Shown: positions 1 to 7,421 of the stretch, in pieces
Layout of the letters: each line of letters begins with the position of its first letter
Position numbering within the stretch: the first letter of the stretch is position 1
Assembly (NCBI GenBank): GCA_031284445.1
Contig: JAISZW010000237.1
Coordinates: 1 to 16,778 of the forward strand
Direction of reading: 5' to 3'
Length of the DNA stretch: 16,778 nucleotides
DNA from: Candidatus Methanovirga basalitermitum
Lineage (GTDB): Archaea > Methanobacteriota > Methanobacteria > Methanobacteriales > Methanobacteriaceae
Position numbers and translations under genes: made by a program
Notes under the pieces: model-generated
What the model saw: only the letters and a program-made list of their open reading frames with translations
Database searches by the model: none
Told to the model about the DNA's origin: nothing

Positions 1-140
1 GTAATTGAAATGAAGTAATTGAAATGAAGTAATTGAAATGAAGTAATTGAAATGAAGTAATTGAAATGAAGTAATTGAAATGAAGTAATTGAAATGAAGT
101 AATTGAAATGAAGTAATTAAAATGAAGTAATTAAAATGTT
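1..140. repeat. 14-bp tandem repeat, 10 copies, open at the window edge
   Basis: The unit GTAATTGAAATGAA is repeated head to tail from base 1. Copies 1-8 are identical, copies 9 and 10 carry G to A at unit position 7, and copy 10 also ends TT instead of AA, so the array decays toward its right side. The left end is cut by the window, so the true copy number is unknown. The period is not a multiple of three and the frames contain stops, so it is non-coding. There are no unique spacers, so it is not a CRISPR array. Confidence 0.97.
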
Positions 141-291
141 TATGATTAACTAACAAACTATAATTGCAGAGACTGTCCAAATTTTTACTGATTAAAGTTT
201 ATTAGTGTTATGATGTTATTATCATTTATAATTTCACCACATAACACAGTATTAATTTTTAGCCCCCTATTTTTTTCAGGAGTAAAATAAG

Positions 292-417
292 ATGTTAAAG
301 GTCTCTAATTTTTTTCAAAAAAATGCAGAAAATAAATTGAAATTTCACAAAAAGAAATCATATGAAAATTTTCAAAATGTCATATTTGAAAAAATAGTGA
401 AAATTAAACTGTCTTAA
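292..417 (+). CDS. Possible small ORF, 41 aa, function unknown
   Basis: An ATG-initiated frame of 41 codons plus TAA, preceded by AGGAG nine bases upstream, inside the inverted-repeat-bounded segment. The product would be small and basic, rich in Lys, Asn and Phe (it begins MLKVSNFFQKNAENKLK), with no signal peptide or membrane segment. I do not recognise it. In DNA this AT-rich a 42-codon open frame can arise by chance, and Lys/Asn/Phe richness is what random AT-rich sequence gives. The ribosome-binding site is the only positive sign. It may be a fragment of the decayed element or no gene at all. Confidence 0.15.
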   Translation: MLKVSNFFQKNAENKLKFHKKKSYENFQNVIFEKIVKIKLS

Positions 418-644
418 CAATAATACTTATACTCAACTTTTATAACATAACATCATATTCATAACACTTATGAAACCTTTCAAATTAAGATTTAAAGTCA
501 TTAAATGATTTTAAAATAACTTAATCAAATGTTAAAAAAGTTTGATAAAACACTATTATAAGACAATTGAAGGATTATTAGAGTATTTAACATTGCTCAT
601 GAAATATAAAGAAAAAACTCCACAATTTTTTTTATAGTGCTCAT

Positions 645-770
645 TTAATCAACAAGTTCATATACACAACGAGGATAAGATAGATAACAACGATTAATAC
701 TTCCTAATTTGTTTAATTTAAATCCATTTTCAATCATTGACCCATTAAAATCATCAATTCTACCAAACCT
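645..770 (-). pseudogene. Coding-like fragment inside the putative element, possible transposase remnant
   Basis: The minus-strand frame between stops at 771-773 and 645-647 stays open for 41 codons without a usable start, and reads with balanced composition (for example IDDFNGSMIENGFKLNKLG, then NRCYLSYPRCVYELVD). Its mix of Gly, Asp, Cys, Arg and Pro differs from the Lys/Asn/Ile-rich peptides random AT-rich DNA yields, so it may be a decayed piece of protein-coding sequence. Further short minus-strand fragments lie just downstream in other frames, as expected after indels. I cannot assign a transposase family from this stretch. Confidence 0.25.
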
Positions 771-955
771 TTAAAATCAAAGTACAAAACTAACTTAAGA
801 AAAAACTTCTAAGTAATAGTTTATATTTAATGAGGGAATTGATAGCAATGAAAAATTTCTTAGGTTGACAACATTGCAGTAAAAATTTGGACATTCCCCC
901 CACCCAACAAATATAAAACAAAATCAAATCAAAGAACATGGGAAAACTAATTGAT

Positions 956-1018
956 AAAAAAAGAAAAAAACAAAAATATAAAACTAAAAATTACTAAAAA
1001 ACAAAAAATATAAAAACA
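956..1018 (-). terminator. Oligo-T terminator tract downstream of tRNA-Ser
   Basis: The plus strand is almost pure A here, so the minus-strand transcript would carry a series of U-runs of 5 to 7 or more. Archaeal RNA polymerase terminates at U-tracts without needing a hairpin, so this is the best candidate for the end of the rps10/tRNA-Ser transcript, 80-140 nt beyond the tRNA. No stable hairpin is needed or seen. Confidence 0.55.
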
Positions 1019-1098
1019 CTTTACGAACTACTGAGTATATAAATATTTAAAAATAGTTAAGATTCTTTTTATAGTTTTTTTTAAAATGAATATAAAAA

Positions 1099-1183
1099 CG
1101 CCAAGACAGGGATTTGAACCCCGGCGAAGAAAATCTTCACAGGATCTCAAGTCCTGCGCCTTACCTGACTAGGCTATCTTGGC
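1099..1183 (-). tRNA. tRNA-Ser (anticodon UGA)
   Basis: 85 nt class II tRNA. The acceptor stem GCCAAGA/TCTTGGC is perfect, the discriminator is G73 as expected for archaeal tRNA-Ser, the anticodon stem is CAGGA/TCCTG with loop CTTGAGA (anticodon TGA at 1147-1149), and there is a long variable arm with a GAAGA/TCTTC stem. The T arm has the usual TTCAAAT loop. CCA is not encoded. It lies 57 bp downstream of rps10 on the same strand and is probably co-transcribed with it. It reads UCA and, by wobble, other UCN codons. Confidence 0.95.
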
Positions 1184-1240
1184 AGAGAAAATATAAAATA
1201 ATTAAATTGGAATAAAATGTTGATTAATAATTAAATAAAA

Positions 1241-1549
1241 TTAACTTTTAAGTTCTATTTCAATACTTACATTATCTGGAACATTAACTTTCATAACTTG
1301 CCTCATAGCACGTTCATCTGCCCCAATTCCAATAAGTCTTTTATGAATTCTAAGCTCCCATTTTTCCCAACTAGCTTTTCCTTCACCATCAGGTGATTTT
1401 CTTGTTGGTACAACCAATTTTTTAGTTGGAAGTGGGATTGGACCTGATAAATCTACTCCTGTTCTTTCAGCTATTTTCTTAAGTTGGTCACAGATATAGG
1501 CTAATTTATCTGGATCTGTTCCTGTAAGTTTAATTCTTGCTTGATTCAT
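1241..1549 (-). CDS. rps10: 30S ribosomal protein S10 (uS10)
   Basis: 102 aa, the normal length of archaeal uS10, a small-subunit head protein. It begins MNQARIKLTGTDPDKLAYIC and contains the family core GPIPLPTKKLVVPTRKSP (residues ~36-53), the loop that reaches into the 30S head, followed by WELRIHKRLI. The ATG has GAGGATG just upstream. It is the last protein gene of the block, 139 bp after tuf; that spacer holds an A8 run just past the tuf stop and an A7 run before the start (T-runs in the transcript), so partial termination or an extra promoter is possible. tRNA-Ser follows. tuf-rps10 is the usual archaeal order. Confidence 0.97.
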   Translation of the reverse strand: MNQARIKLTGTDPDKLAYICDQLKKIAERTGVDLSGPIPLPTKKLVVPTRKSPDGEGKASWEKWELRIHKRLIGIGADERAMRQVMKVNVPDNVSIEIELKS

Positions 1550-1688
1550 ACTTCATCCTCTTAAAAATATAAAAAAACTAAGATGAAAAGAAATTATTCA
1601 AATGGAAGTTGACTAAATCCAGAAAAAGGTATTATTAGTATTTATTTACCAGAATTCAGTCCAAAAAAAACCATTAAATTCTAATCAT

Positions 1689-2924
1689 TTATTTTACTGG
1701 AACAATGTTCATACACATACCTGCAGCCACAGTTTGACCACTATCTCTTATAGCAAATCTACCCATATGAGGAATTTCACTATATTTTTCGATTACCATA
1801 GGTTTTGTTGGGCTAACTTTCACAATAGCTGCATCCCCTGTTTTTAAGAAGTCAGGGTTTTCATCTGCAACTTGACCAGTTCTTGGATCCAATTTTTTAG
1901 ATAGTTCTAAAAAGGTACAGGCAACTTGAGCTGTGTGACAATGGAACACAGGAGTGTATCCAATGGTTATAACACCAGGATGGTTTAATACTTGAACTTG
2001 TGCATCGAATTCTTTAGCTACCGTTGGTGCATTATTTGTATGTCCTGCAACATCCCCTCTTCTAATATCGTTCTTACCTACACCCCTAACATTGAATCCA
2101 ATGTTATCACCAGGCTCAGCTTGATCAAAGGTTTCATGGTGCATTTCAATTGTTTTTACTTCACCAGACGCTCCTGCAGGTTCAAATACAACATTTTCTC
2201 CTTTTTTCATTATGCCAGTCTCTACTCTTCCAACAGGTACAGTTCCTACACCAGTAATTGAGTAAACATCCTGAATAGGTACTCTTAGCGGCAAAGTGGT
2301 TGGTTTCTCAGGAGCTTGTAATTCATTTAAAGCGTCTATTAAAGTTGGTCCATTGTACCATGATGTGTTACTACTACTTTCTGAAATATTGTCTCCTTCA
2401 AATGCAGAAACTGGGATAAAAGTAATGTCCTTGTAACCAACAGTTGCAATTAAAGAAGTAATCTCATCTTTTAATTCATTAAATTTCTTTTCATCATACT
2501 TAACAAGGTCCATCTTATTAATAGCAATAATAAGTTGATTTATGCCTAAAGTCTTAGATAAGAAAACATGTTCCTTAGTTTGAGGCATTACACCATCATC
2601 TGCAGCTACTACGAGAACTGCTGCATCTGCTTGGGATGCTCCAGTAATCATGTTTTTAACGAAATCTCTGTGTCCTGGGCAGTCCACAATTGTAAATTCG
2701 TATTTTGGAGTTTCAAATTTTGCATGTGCTAAATCAATTGTAACTCCTCTTTCTCTTTCTTCACTAAGTTTGTCCATCACAAATCTAAATTTGTTTTCTC
2801 CTTCATCTAATTGCTGTTCAGCTATTGCTCCAGATTTCAATAATAAGTGTCCTACAAGTGTAGATTTTCCATGGTCAACATGTCCAATGAATGCTAAGTT
2901 AATATGTTCTTTTTCTTTTGCCAT
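1689..2924 (-). CDS. tuf: Translation elongation factor EF-1 alpha
   Basis: 411 aa from the ATG at 2924, which sits behind GGAGGT and starts MAKEKEHINLAFIGHVDHGK as the family does. The frame is open 12 codons further upstream, but that extension would put the ribosome-binding site inside the gene and is rejected. The GTPase domain shows G1 GHVDHGKS (14-21), the switch I threonine in RGVTID (59-64), G3 DCPGH (81-85) and G4 NKMD (136-139). Beta-barrel domains II and III follow (YSITGVGTVPVGRVETG; PVFHCHTAQVACTF) and the protein ends NIVPVK. It delivers aminoacyl-tRNA to the ribosomal A site as the GTP-bound ternary complex in the cytoplasm. A 253-bp spacer with strong TATA-like sequences separates it from fusA, consistent with its own promoter for high expression. 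Confidence 0.98.
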   Translation of the reverse strand: MAKEKEHINLAFIGHVDHGKSTLVGHLLLKSGAIAEQQLDEGENKFRFVMDKLSEERERGVTIDLAHAKFETPKYEFTIVDCPGHRDFVKNMITGASQADAAVLVVAADDGVMPQTKEHVFLSKTLGINQLIIAINKMDLVKYDEKKFNELKDEITSLIATVGYKDITFIPVSAFEGDNISESSSNTSWYNGPTLIDALNELQAPEKPTTLPLRVPIQDVYSITGVGTVPVGRVETGIMKKGENVVFEPAGASGEVKTIEMHHETFDQAEPGDNIGFNVRGVGKNDIRRGDVAGHTNNAPTVAKEFDAQVQVLNHPGVITIGYTPVFHCHTAQVACTFLELSKKLDPRTGQVADENPDFLKTGDAAIVKVSPTKPMVIEKYSEIPHMGRFAIRDSGQTVAAGMCMNIVPVK

Positions 2925-3053
2925 AATAAAAAAACCTCCAATATTAGAGTTCAAAATCATTTAATTAATAAGTGAGTTAACAGTTTTTAAATCTTATTTT
3001 TGTAATAGTTAAATAATTAAGATTCATTTTGATTTTTTAAGTTGAGTATTTAA

Positions 3054-3090
3054 CTTATATATTTTTATATTTCTTTTATATAAATATTTA
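3054..3090 (-). promoter_or_regulatory. Probable TATA/BRE promoter elements for tuf
   Basis: In the fusA-tuf spacer the minus strand carries a dense run of TATA-like sequence (TTTATATAAAAG, then TATAAAAATATATAAG) with A-rich BRE-like flanks. A start about 25 nt downstream would give a tuf leader of roughly 100-130 nt. Assigned by pattern and position only; the surrounding DNA is very AT-rich, so chance matches are possible. Confidence 0.4.
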
Positions 3091-3177
3091 TCTATTAAGT
3101 AATACAATATCGTAATTTTCTACAATTAAAAATTCTACCATGGGAAAAAACTTCGATTATTTGTTTTAAAAGTTGAA

Positions 3178-5373
3178 CTATTGCCCTATGTAATGGTCTG
3201 CTCCATAAGGTTCTGGAGTTAAACCTTTTCTCTGTCTAACTTCTTTAATAATTTGTTTTTGAAGCTCATTCGGTAATCTTTCAAAACCTGCATTTTCAGT
3301 AGACCATAAACATCTACCTTCTGTAGCAGACCTAATATCTCCTGCAAAGCCAAACATTTCAGCGACAGGAACTTTAGATTCAATATTTGCCATGTCACCT
3401 TCTTGATCCATGTCAACTATTTGACCCCTCCTATTTTGAATCTCCCGTGTGGCATTGCCCATGTAATCTTTAGGAGTATTAATAAATACTTTCTGAATTG
3501 GTTCAAGTAAAACAGGCTGGGCTAACATTATCGAACCAAAAATAGCTTTTCTTATAGATGGTAAAACTTGAGCAGGTCCTCTATGAATCGCATCCTCGTG
3601 AAGCTTCGCATCTACAAGTTTAAATTTTAATCCTACAGTTATTTCATTAGCTATTGGACCAGCATCTAAGGCTGATTCAAAACCTTCAATTAAAAGCTCT
3701 CTAACTTCATCTAAGTATTGAATACCACGAGTCATGTTAAGGAAAATATTTTTATTATGTACATCCCAGACTCTTCTCGCTTCTTCTTTGTTTAAACCAT
3801 TCTCAATGAATATTGGAGCAGACTCTTTACCTTTAACTCGACCTTCTTTAATTTTACCTTCATTAATAGCATTGTAGATAGATTTGTCTAATGGTTCAAC
3901 TTCAATGTAGAACCTATTATGCTTGTTTGGAGATTTTCCTTCAACAGGTCCTGCTTTTCCTGAAACGGTTTCTCTGTAAACAACAATAGGCTCAGAAGTC
4001 TCAATTGCAACACCTTTTTCATTTATTCTATAAGTGATAATCTCCAAATGAAGTTCACCCATACCTGAAATTAAATGTTGACCAGTCTCTTCGTTAATGT
4101 CTACCCTGATAGTAGGATCTTCTTTAGATATCTGTCTTAAAACTTCTATCAATTTAGGAAGATCTTTTGTATTTTTAGCTTCAACAGCTACTGTAACTAC
4201 TGGTTCAGATATATGTTCAATACCTTCAAACTCCTTAATTCTTTTTCCATCATCACAGATTGTTTCTCCAGCAACCGCACCTTTAGCACCAGTTATAGCC
4301 ACAATATTTCCTGCAGGAACTTTATCTGTGTTGACTCTTTCAGCACCAAAGAATACACCTACTTGTTGGGTTCTTGCCTTTATGTGGGAACCTACAAGAT
4401 AAACTTCCATGCCCTTTTCAATTGTTCCCCCATAGACTCTTCCAGTAGCAATTTCACCAGCATGTTTGTCAATACTGACATTTGTTACCATAACAGCTAA
4501 TGGTCCTTTTGAATCTGTATGTATCATTCCTTGTCCTTCTTCACTTTCAATGTCTCCTTCCCAAATATTTGGAACCCTGTACTCTTGTGATTCCAAAGGA
4601 CTTGGTAAATGTTTAACAACCATCCCTAACAATACCTCAGTAATCGGAACTTTTTTAGCTAATTCTTTTTGTTTGTCCTCATTACAAAAGTCTATAATAT
4701 CTTTGAAGTTGATTCCTGATTTTTGCATTATTGGAATGTTAATTGCCCAGTTATGATATGCTGAACCAAATGCAACACTACCATCACTAACATCAATTTT
4801 CCACTTATCCTTCTTATCTTCAGGAGCCATTCCTCTAATAAGTTTGTCGGCTTCAGCTATTATCTTAATAAATCTATTTTGAAGTTCATCTGGTTGTAAT
4901 TTTAATTCATTGATTAACCTATCAACCTTGTTAATAAATAATACTGGTCTAACATTTTCCTTTAATGCTTGTCTGAATACGGTTTCAGTTTGAGGCATGA
5001 TTCCTTCAACAGCACATACAACAACAACCGCTCCATCAACAGCTCTCATTGCACGAGTTACATCTCCTCCAAAGTCAACATGTCCTGGAGTATCAATCAA
5101 ATTAATCAAATAATTGTTATCTTCATACTTGTGAACCATAGAAACACTTGCAGCATCAATTGTAATTCCTCTTGCTGATTCTTGTTCATCGAAATCAAGA
5201 CTTCTTACATCACCAGCTAAATCTTCAGAAATCATACCTGCTCCTGCTAAAAGATTATCAGATAATGTAGTTTTCCCATGATCAATGTGTGCAACAATAC
5301 CTATGTTTCTTATGAATTTTGGTTCATACATCAATTCCTTTATTTTTTCAATCATTTTGTCTCGTCTACTCAA
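3178..5373 (-). CDS. fusA: Translation elongation factor EF-2
   Basis: 731 aa, full length for archaeal EF-2, the GTPase that moves tRNA and mRNA through the ribosome. The GTPase core has G1 AHIDHGKT (28-35), G3 DTPGH (94-98) and G4 NKVD (148-151). Near the C-terminus the domain IV tip reads HEDAIHRGPAQ, with His597 as the expected diphthamide residue. The start is taken as TTG at 5371-5373: it gives MSRRDKMIEKIKELM, matching the MGRR-type N-terminus of the family, and lies behind AGGGTGAT; the first ATG, six codons later, would lose those residues. rps7 ends 70 bp upstream, so fusA probably shares its transcript. No intein or frameshift is seen. Confidence 0.98.
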   Translation of the reverse strand: MSRRDKMIEKIKELMYEPKFIRNIGIVAHIDHGKTTLSDNLLAGAGMISEDLAGDVRSLDFDEQESARGITIDAASVSMVHKYEDNNYLINLIDTPGHVDFGGDVTRAMRAVDGAVVVVCAVEGIMPQTETVFRQALKENVRPVLFINKVDRLINELKLQPDELQNRFIKIIAEADKLIRGMAPEDKKDKWKIDVSDGSVAFGSAYHNWAINIPIMQKSGINFKDIIDFCNEDKQKELAKKVPITEVLLGMVVKHLPSPLESQEYRVPNIWEGDIESEEGQGMIHTDSKGPLAVMVTNVSIDKHAGEIATGRVYGGTIEKGMEVYLVGSHIKARTQQVGVFFGAERVNTDKVPAGNIVAITGAKGAVAGETICDDGKRIKEFEGIEHISEPVVTVAVEAKNTKDLPKLIEVLRQISKEDPTIRVDINEETGQHLISGMGELHLEIITYRINEKGVAIETSEPIVVYRETVSGKAGPVEGKSPNKHNRFYIEVEPLDKSIYNAINEGKIKEGRVKGKESAPIFIENGLNKEEARRVWDVHNKNIFLNMTRGIQYLDEVRELLIEGFESALDAGPIANEITVGLKFKLVDAKLHEDAIHRGPAQVLPSIRKAIFGSIMLAQPVLLEPIQKVFINTPKDYMGNATREIQNRRGQIVDMDQEGDMANIESKVPVAEMFGFAGDIRSATEGRCLWSTENAGFERLPNELQKQIIKEVRQRKGLTPEPYGADHYIGQ

Positions 5374-5443
5374 AATATCACCCTATTGAATAAAGAATTG
5401 TTAATAAATTCATTCTAAGTTGAATATATTAATGGGAAATATG

Positions 5444-6004
5444 TTAATGTGCTGCTCTTGCAACTCTTTCTTTCTCTTCCTTTTTCTGAATTGCAAAACT
5501 CCTAGTATCATATTCAGAAGCAAAAACTATTTCATCTGTTAAACACTGAGTAGCTGATTTCTTATTCTTAAAAGAAGACTGTAGGGCCCCTTTTGTTAAA
5601 AATCCTAAAGATAAATCTACTCTTCTTTGAGGGGAAATATCAACAGCTACTTGATAACCAATACCACCATATCTAATTCTTGTAGTTTCTTCTCGTGGAG
5701 AAGTATTTTCAATTGCTTTTACTAAAATCTGAATAGGATTTTGCTTAGTTTTCTTGTTAATAGCCTCCAAAGATTCCTTAACAATGTTATAAGCTTTATT
5801 TTTTTTACCAGAATTTATCTCAGTTCTCATTATTTTATTGATCAATCTTTCTATAATAGAAACTTTTGATTTAGAAAATTGTCTTTTAACATGTCTACCC
5901 AATGTATGGGGAACTAAAACTTCATCCAAACAAATATATTTGGTTAACCCTAAATCTTCGACCTTAACTTCTTTTAGATCCCATTTATCCAAAATTCGAC
6001 TCAT
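5444..6004 (-). CDS. rps7: 30S ribosomal protein S7 (uS7)
   Basis: 186 aa, normal for archaeal uS7, which nucleates assembly of the 30S head and lies beside the E-site tRNA. Diagnostic stretches are KVSIIERLINKIMRTEINSG, the central TRIRYGGIGYQVAVDISPQR, and the C-terminal FASEYDTRSFAIQKKEEKER. ATG start four bases after the rps12 stop; its GAGGT ribosome-binding site lies inside the last codons and stop of rps12, so translation of the two is probably coupled. Followed by fusA, the standard str order shared by Archaea and Bacteria. Confidence 0.98.
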   Translation of the reverse strand: MSRILDKWDLKEVKVEDLGLTKYICLDEVLVPHTLGRHVKRQFSKSKVSIIERLINKIMRTEINSGKKNKAYNIVKESLEAINKKTKQNPIQILVKAIENTSPREETTRIRYGGIGYQVAVDISPQRRVDLSLGFLTKGALQSSFKNKKSATQCLTDEIVFASEYDTRSFAIQKKEEKERVARAAH

Positions 6005-6008
6005 TAAA

Positions 6009-6434
6009 CTACCTCACAGGTTTTTCTATTTTACCACTAACCATCTCAGATAAAGCAACATTATTTACTTTACTAACTTTCCACCTAACACCAGGAATAT
6101 CCCCCATAGCTCTTCCTGAAGGTCCACCGATTCCTTCAATCATGACTTCATCGTGTTCGTCGATGAATCCAATAGCTTTATCTCCTGGAGTAAATGCAGT
6201 TAATTGTTTTCCATTTTTAATCAATTGTACACGAACACATTTCCTTATAGCAGAATTTGGTTGTTTAGCTTCGATTCCAACTTTTTCAATTACAATTCCT
6301 CTTGCTTGAGGTGCTCCTTCAAGAGGATCAGCTTTAACATCTAATCTTAAAGCTTTTCTTTTATATTCAACATCTTTCCATTTGAAATTTTGTCTATTTT
6401 TTTTAAGTTTTTTTGCAGCAAAAAGCCCTGGCAT
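6009..6434 (-). CDS. rps12: 30S ribosomal protein S12 (uS12)
   Basis: 141 aa, the archaeal/eukaryal long form. uS12 sits at the decoding centre and affects tRNA selection accuracy. The signature KQPNSAIRKCVRVQL is at residues 58-72, and the second conserved loop GIGGPSGRAMGDIPGVRW at about 101-118. The basic N-terminus (MPGLFAAKKLKKNRQNFKWK) is typical. ATG start with GGAGAT upstream. The 228-bp spacer before it contains TATA-like sequence, so rps12-rps7-fusA may have its own promoter in addition to read-through from nusA. Confidence 0.98.
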   Translation of the reverse strand: MPGLFAAKKLKKNRQNFKWKDVEYKRKALRLDVKADPLEGAPQARGIVIEKVGIEAKQPNSAIRKCVRVQLIKNGKQLTAFTPGDKAIGFIDEHDEVMIEGIGGPSGRAMGDIPGVRWKVSKVNNVALSEMVSGKIEKPVR

Positions 6435-6490
6435 AAATATTATCTCCTTATAAATAATAATTAATTAAATTTCTATTGTTTATTTAAAAT

Positions 6491-6502
6491 ATTATATTTA
6501 AA
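6491..6502 (-). promoter_or_regulatory. Candidate TATA box for rps12-rps7-fusA
   Basis: Minus-strand TTTAAATATAAT in the nusA-rps12 spacer, about 57-68 nt upstream of the rps12 ATG. A start 25 nt downstream would leave a leader of about 30 nt carrying the GGAGAT site. A second TATA-like stretch, ATATATATT, lies farther up near 6592-6602. Assigned on pattern and position only, in very AT-rich DNA. Confidence 0.3.
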
Positions 6503-6635
6503 ATTTCAATAACTCATCTTAAAAGATAATATTTTATTTTTATTAAAATTTAATTATAATTATTTTATTTTTTTTACTGAGTTAATCAGCATAATATATA
6601 TTTCATGATCATGTAAGTTAATTAATCATTTGTCT

Positions 6636-6675
6636 ACTATTATCATAATTACTATTATCATACTATTTTATCATA
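6636..6675. repeat. Short direct repeats spanning the nusA stop codon
   Basis: ACTATTATCATA occurs at 6636-6647 and again at 6651-6662 (period 15), with a variant CTATTTTATCATA at 6663-6675 that covers the nusA stop and its last codons. On the coding strand the third copy supplies the end of the protein (MIK-stop), and the others repeat that sequence just behind the stop. It looks like local duplication of the gene's 3' end. Confidence 0.7.
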
Positions 6676-7094
6676 ATATTACTAATACTATGTTGTCTTT
6701 TAGCCAATAATTTAGCTCTTTCAATAGTTTGACCATTTTTACCAATGGCTATATTCTTATTTTGACCTTCAGCAACAATATTAGCTATTTTTTCTTCATC
6801 TTCCTTTTGGATTATTTTAATGGTTTTAAGTTGAGCTGGAGCCAATAAATTTCTCAAAAACTCTACTGGATCTTCAGAGTGTTCAATAATTTCAACACTT
6901 TTATCAACAGTTTTTTGAACTTTTGTGACTGTAATTCCTTTTTTACCAATAGCTAAACCCATATCACCATTTTTCACAACAAATGTTACCTTGCCGTTTT
7001 CATCATCAATGATACAGTCTTTAACCATAGCCCCAGTCATATTTTCAAATAGTGCTATATATCTTATTTCATTTCCATTAAATTTAATCGACAC
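6663..7094 (-). CDS. nusA: Archaeal NusA-like transcription elongation/termination factor (two KH domains)
   Basis: 143 aa made almost entirely of two KH RNA-binding domains, with GXXG loops GKKG (50-53) and GKNG (118-121). It lacks the bacterial NusA N-terminal polymerase-binding and S1 domains, as archaeal NusA does. Its place directly behind the RNA polymerase genes and before rps12 is the conserved archaeal one and supports a role in transcription elongation or termination. The start is GTG at 7092-7094: the rpl30e stop is six bases upstream and its last codons (ATG GAG TAG) supply GGAG at suitable distance. The two genes are therefore tightly, perhaps translationally, coupled. Known function in Archaea is less well defined than in Bacteria. 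Confidence 0.93.
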   Translation of the reverse strand: MSIKFNGNEIRYIALFENMTGAMVKDCIIDDENGKVTFVVKNGDMGLAIGKKGITVTKVQKTVDKSVEIIEHSEDPVEFLRNLLAPAQLKTIKIIQKEDEEKIANIVAEGQNKNIAIGKNGQTIERAKLLAKRQHSISNIMIK

Positions 7095-7100
7095 AATAAT

Positions 7101-7400
7101 CTACTCCATAACATCTAAAATGGTAGAATCTCCTGGATCATTAATAAGTAGAGTAGCAACAGTAAAAGGTTTCCCACATACAGATCCTAAATCCATGCTT
7201 GTTCCTTCATAAACATACATAGGAATTTCTGAAAGTTTAGAATAGTATTTCACATCTTCAATAATTTCTTTAGGAGAATTTGCGGCTACCACAACAAGTT
7301 TACCACTTCCTAATTTCAAGGATTGAATTGACTTTTCAGAACCTAATGTAACATCTCCTGTATCAATTGCTACTCTAATTCCTCTATCTATATCCATCAT
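7101..7400 (-). CDS. rpl30e: 50S ribosomal protein L30e
   Basis: 99 aa (98 if the second of two adjacent ATGs is used). It belongs to the L7Ae/L30e RNA-binding fold: DIDRGIRVAIDTG at the N-terminus, GSGKLVVVAANSPKEI in the middle, then VYEGTSMDLGSVCGKPF and DPGDSTIL. AAGGAGGC precedes the tandem ATGs; the second gives the better spacing and matches the MDIDRGIR start usual in methanogens, so 7397 is an equally good start. It lies between rpoA2 (21 bp upstream) and nusA (6 bp downstream), the standard archaeal place. Homologues in eukaryotes bind kink-turn RNA in the large subunit; autoregulation cannot be judged from sequence. Confidence 0.95.
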   Translation of the reverse strand: MMDIDRGIRVAIDTGDVTLGSEKSIQSLKLGSGKLVVVAANSPKEIIEDVKYYSKLSEIPMYVYEGTSMDLGSVCGKPFTVATLLINDPGDSTILDVME

Positions 7401-7421
7401 CTGCCTCCTTATGGTTATTTA

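Larger units (their letters stand above)
174..893. mobile_element. Probable eroded insertion sequence or MITE bounded by 17-bp inverted repeats
   Basis: The 17 bases TGTCCAAATTTTTACTG at 174-190 recur as an exact reverse complement at 877-893, enclosing 720 bp. A perfect 17-bp inverted pair with defined outer edges in otherwise gene-poor DNA is typical of a transposable element. No complete transposase lies inside, only short stop-limited stretches, the longest coding-like one on the minus strand at 645-770. No target-site duplication is visible at the edges as I place them. The IS family is not identified. It could be a non-autonomous element or a decayed full element. Confidence 0.55.
141..1098. 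other. Gene-poor AT-rich region
   Basis: About 950 bp without an intact gene of convincing length. It holds a pair of 17-bp inverted repeats 720 bp apart (174-190 and 877-893), short coding-like fragments between them, a 42-codon plus-strand ORF (292-417) behind an AGGAG, and a strand-biased A-rich tract (956-1018) that reads as a T-rich terminator on the minus strand. The rest is low-complexity AT-rich sequence in which I see nothing further. Confidence 0.75.

Noticed and set aside
1..140. CRISPR array
   Set aside because: The 14-bp units are contiguous without spacers, and the unit is far too short.
2925..2960. A 12-codon N-terminal extension of EF-1 alpha (start at 2960)
   Set aside because: The family starts MAKEKEHINLAF, and the strong GGAGGT ribosome-binding site lies inside the extension, just before the ATG at 2924.
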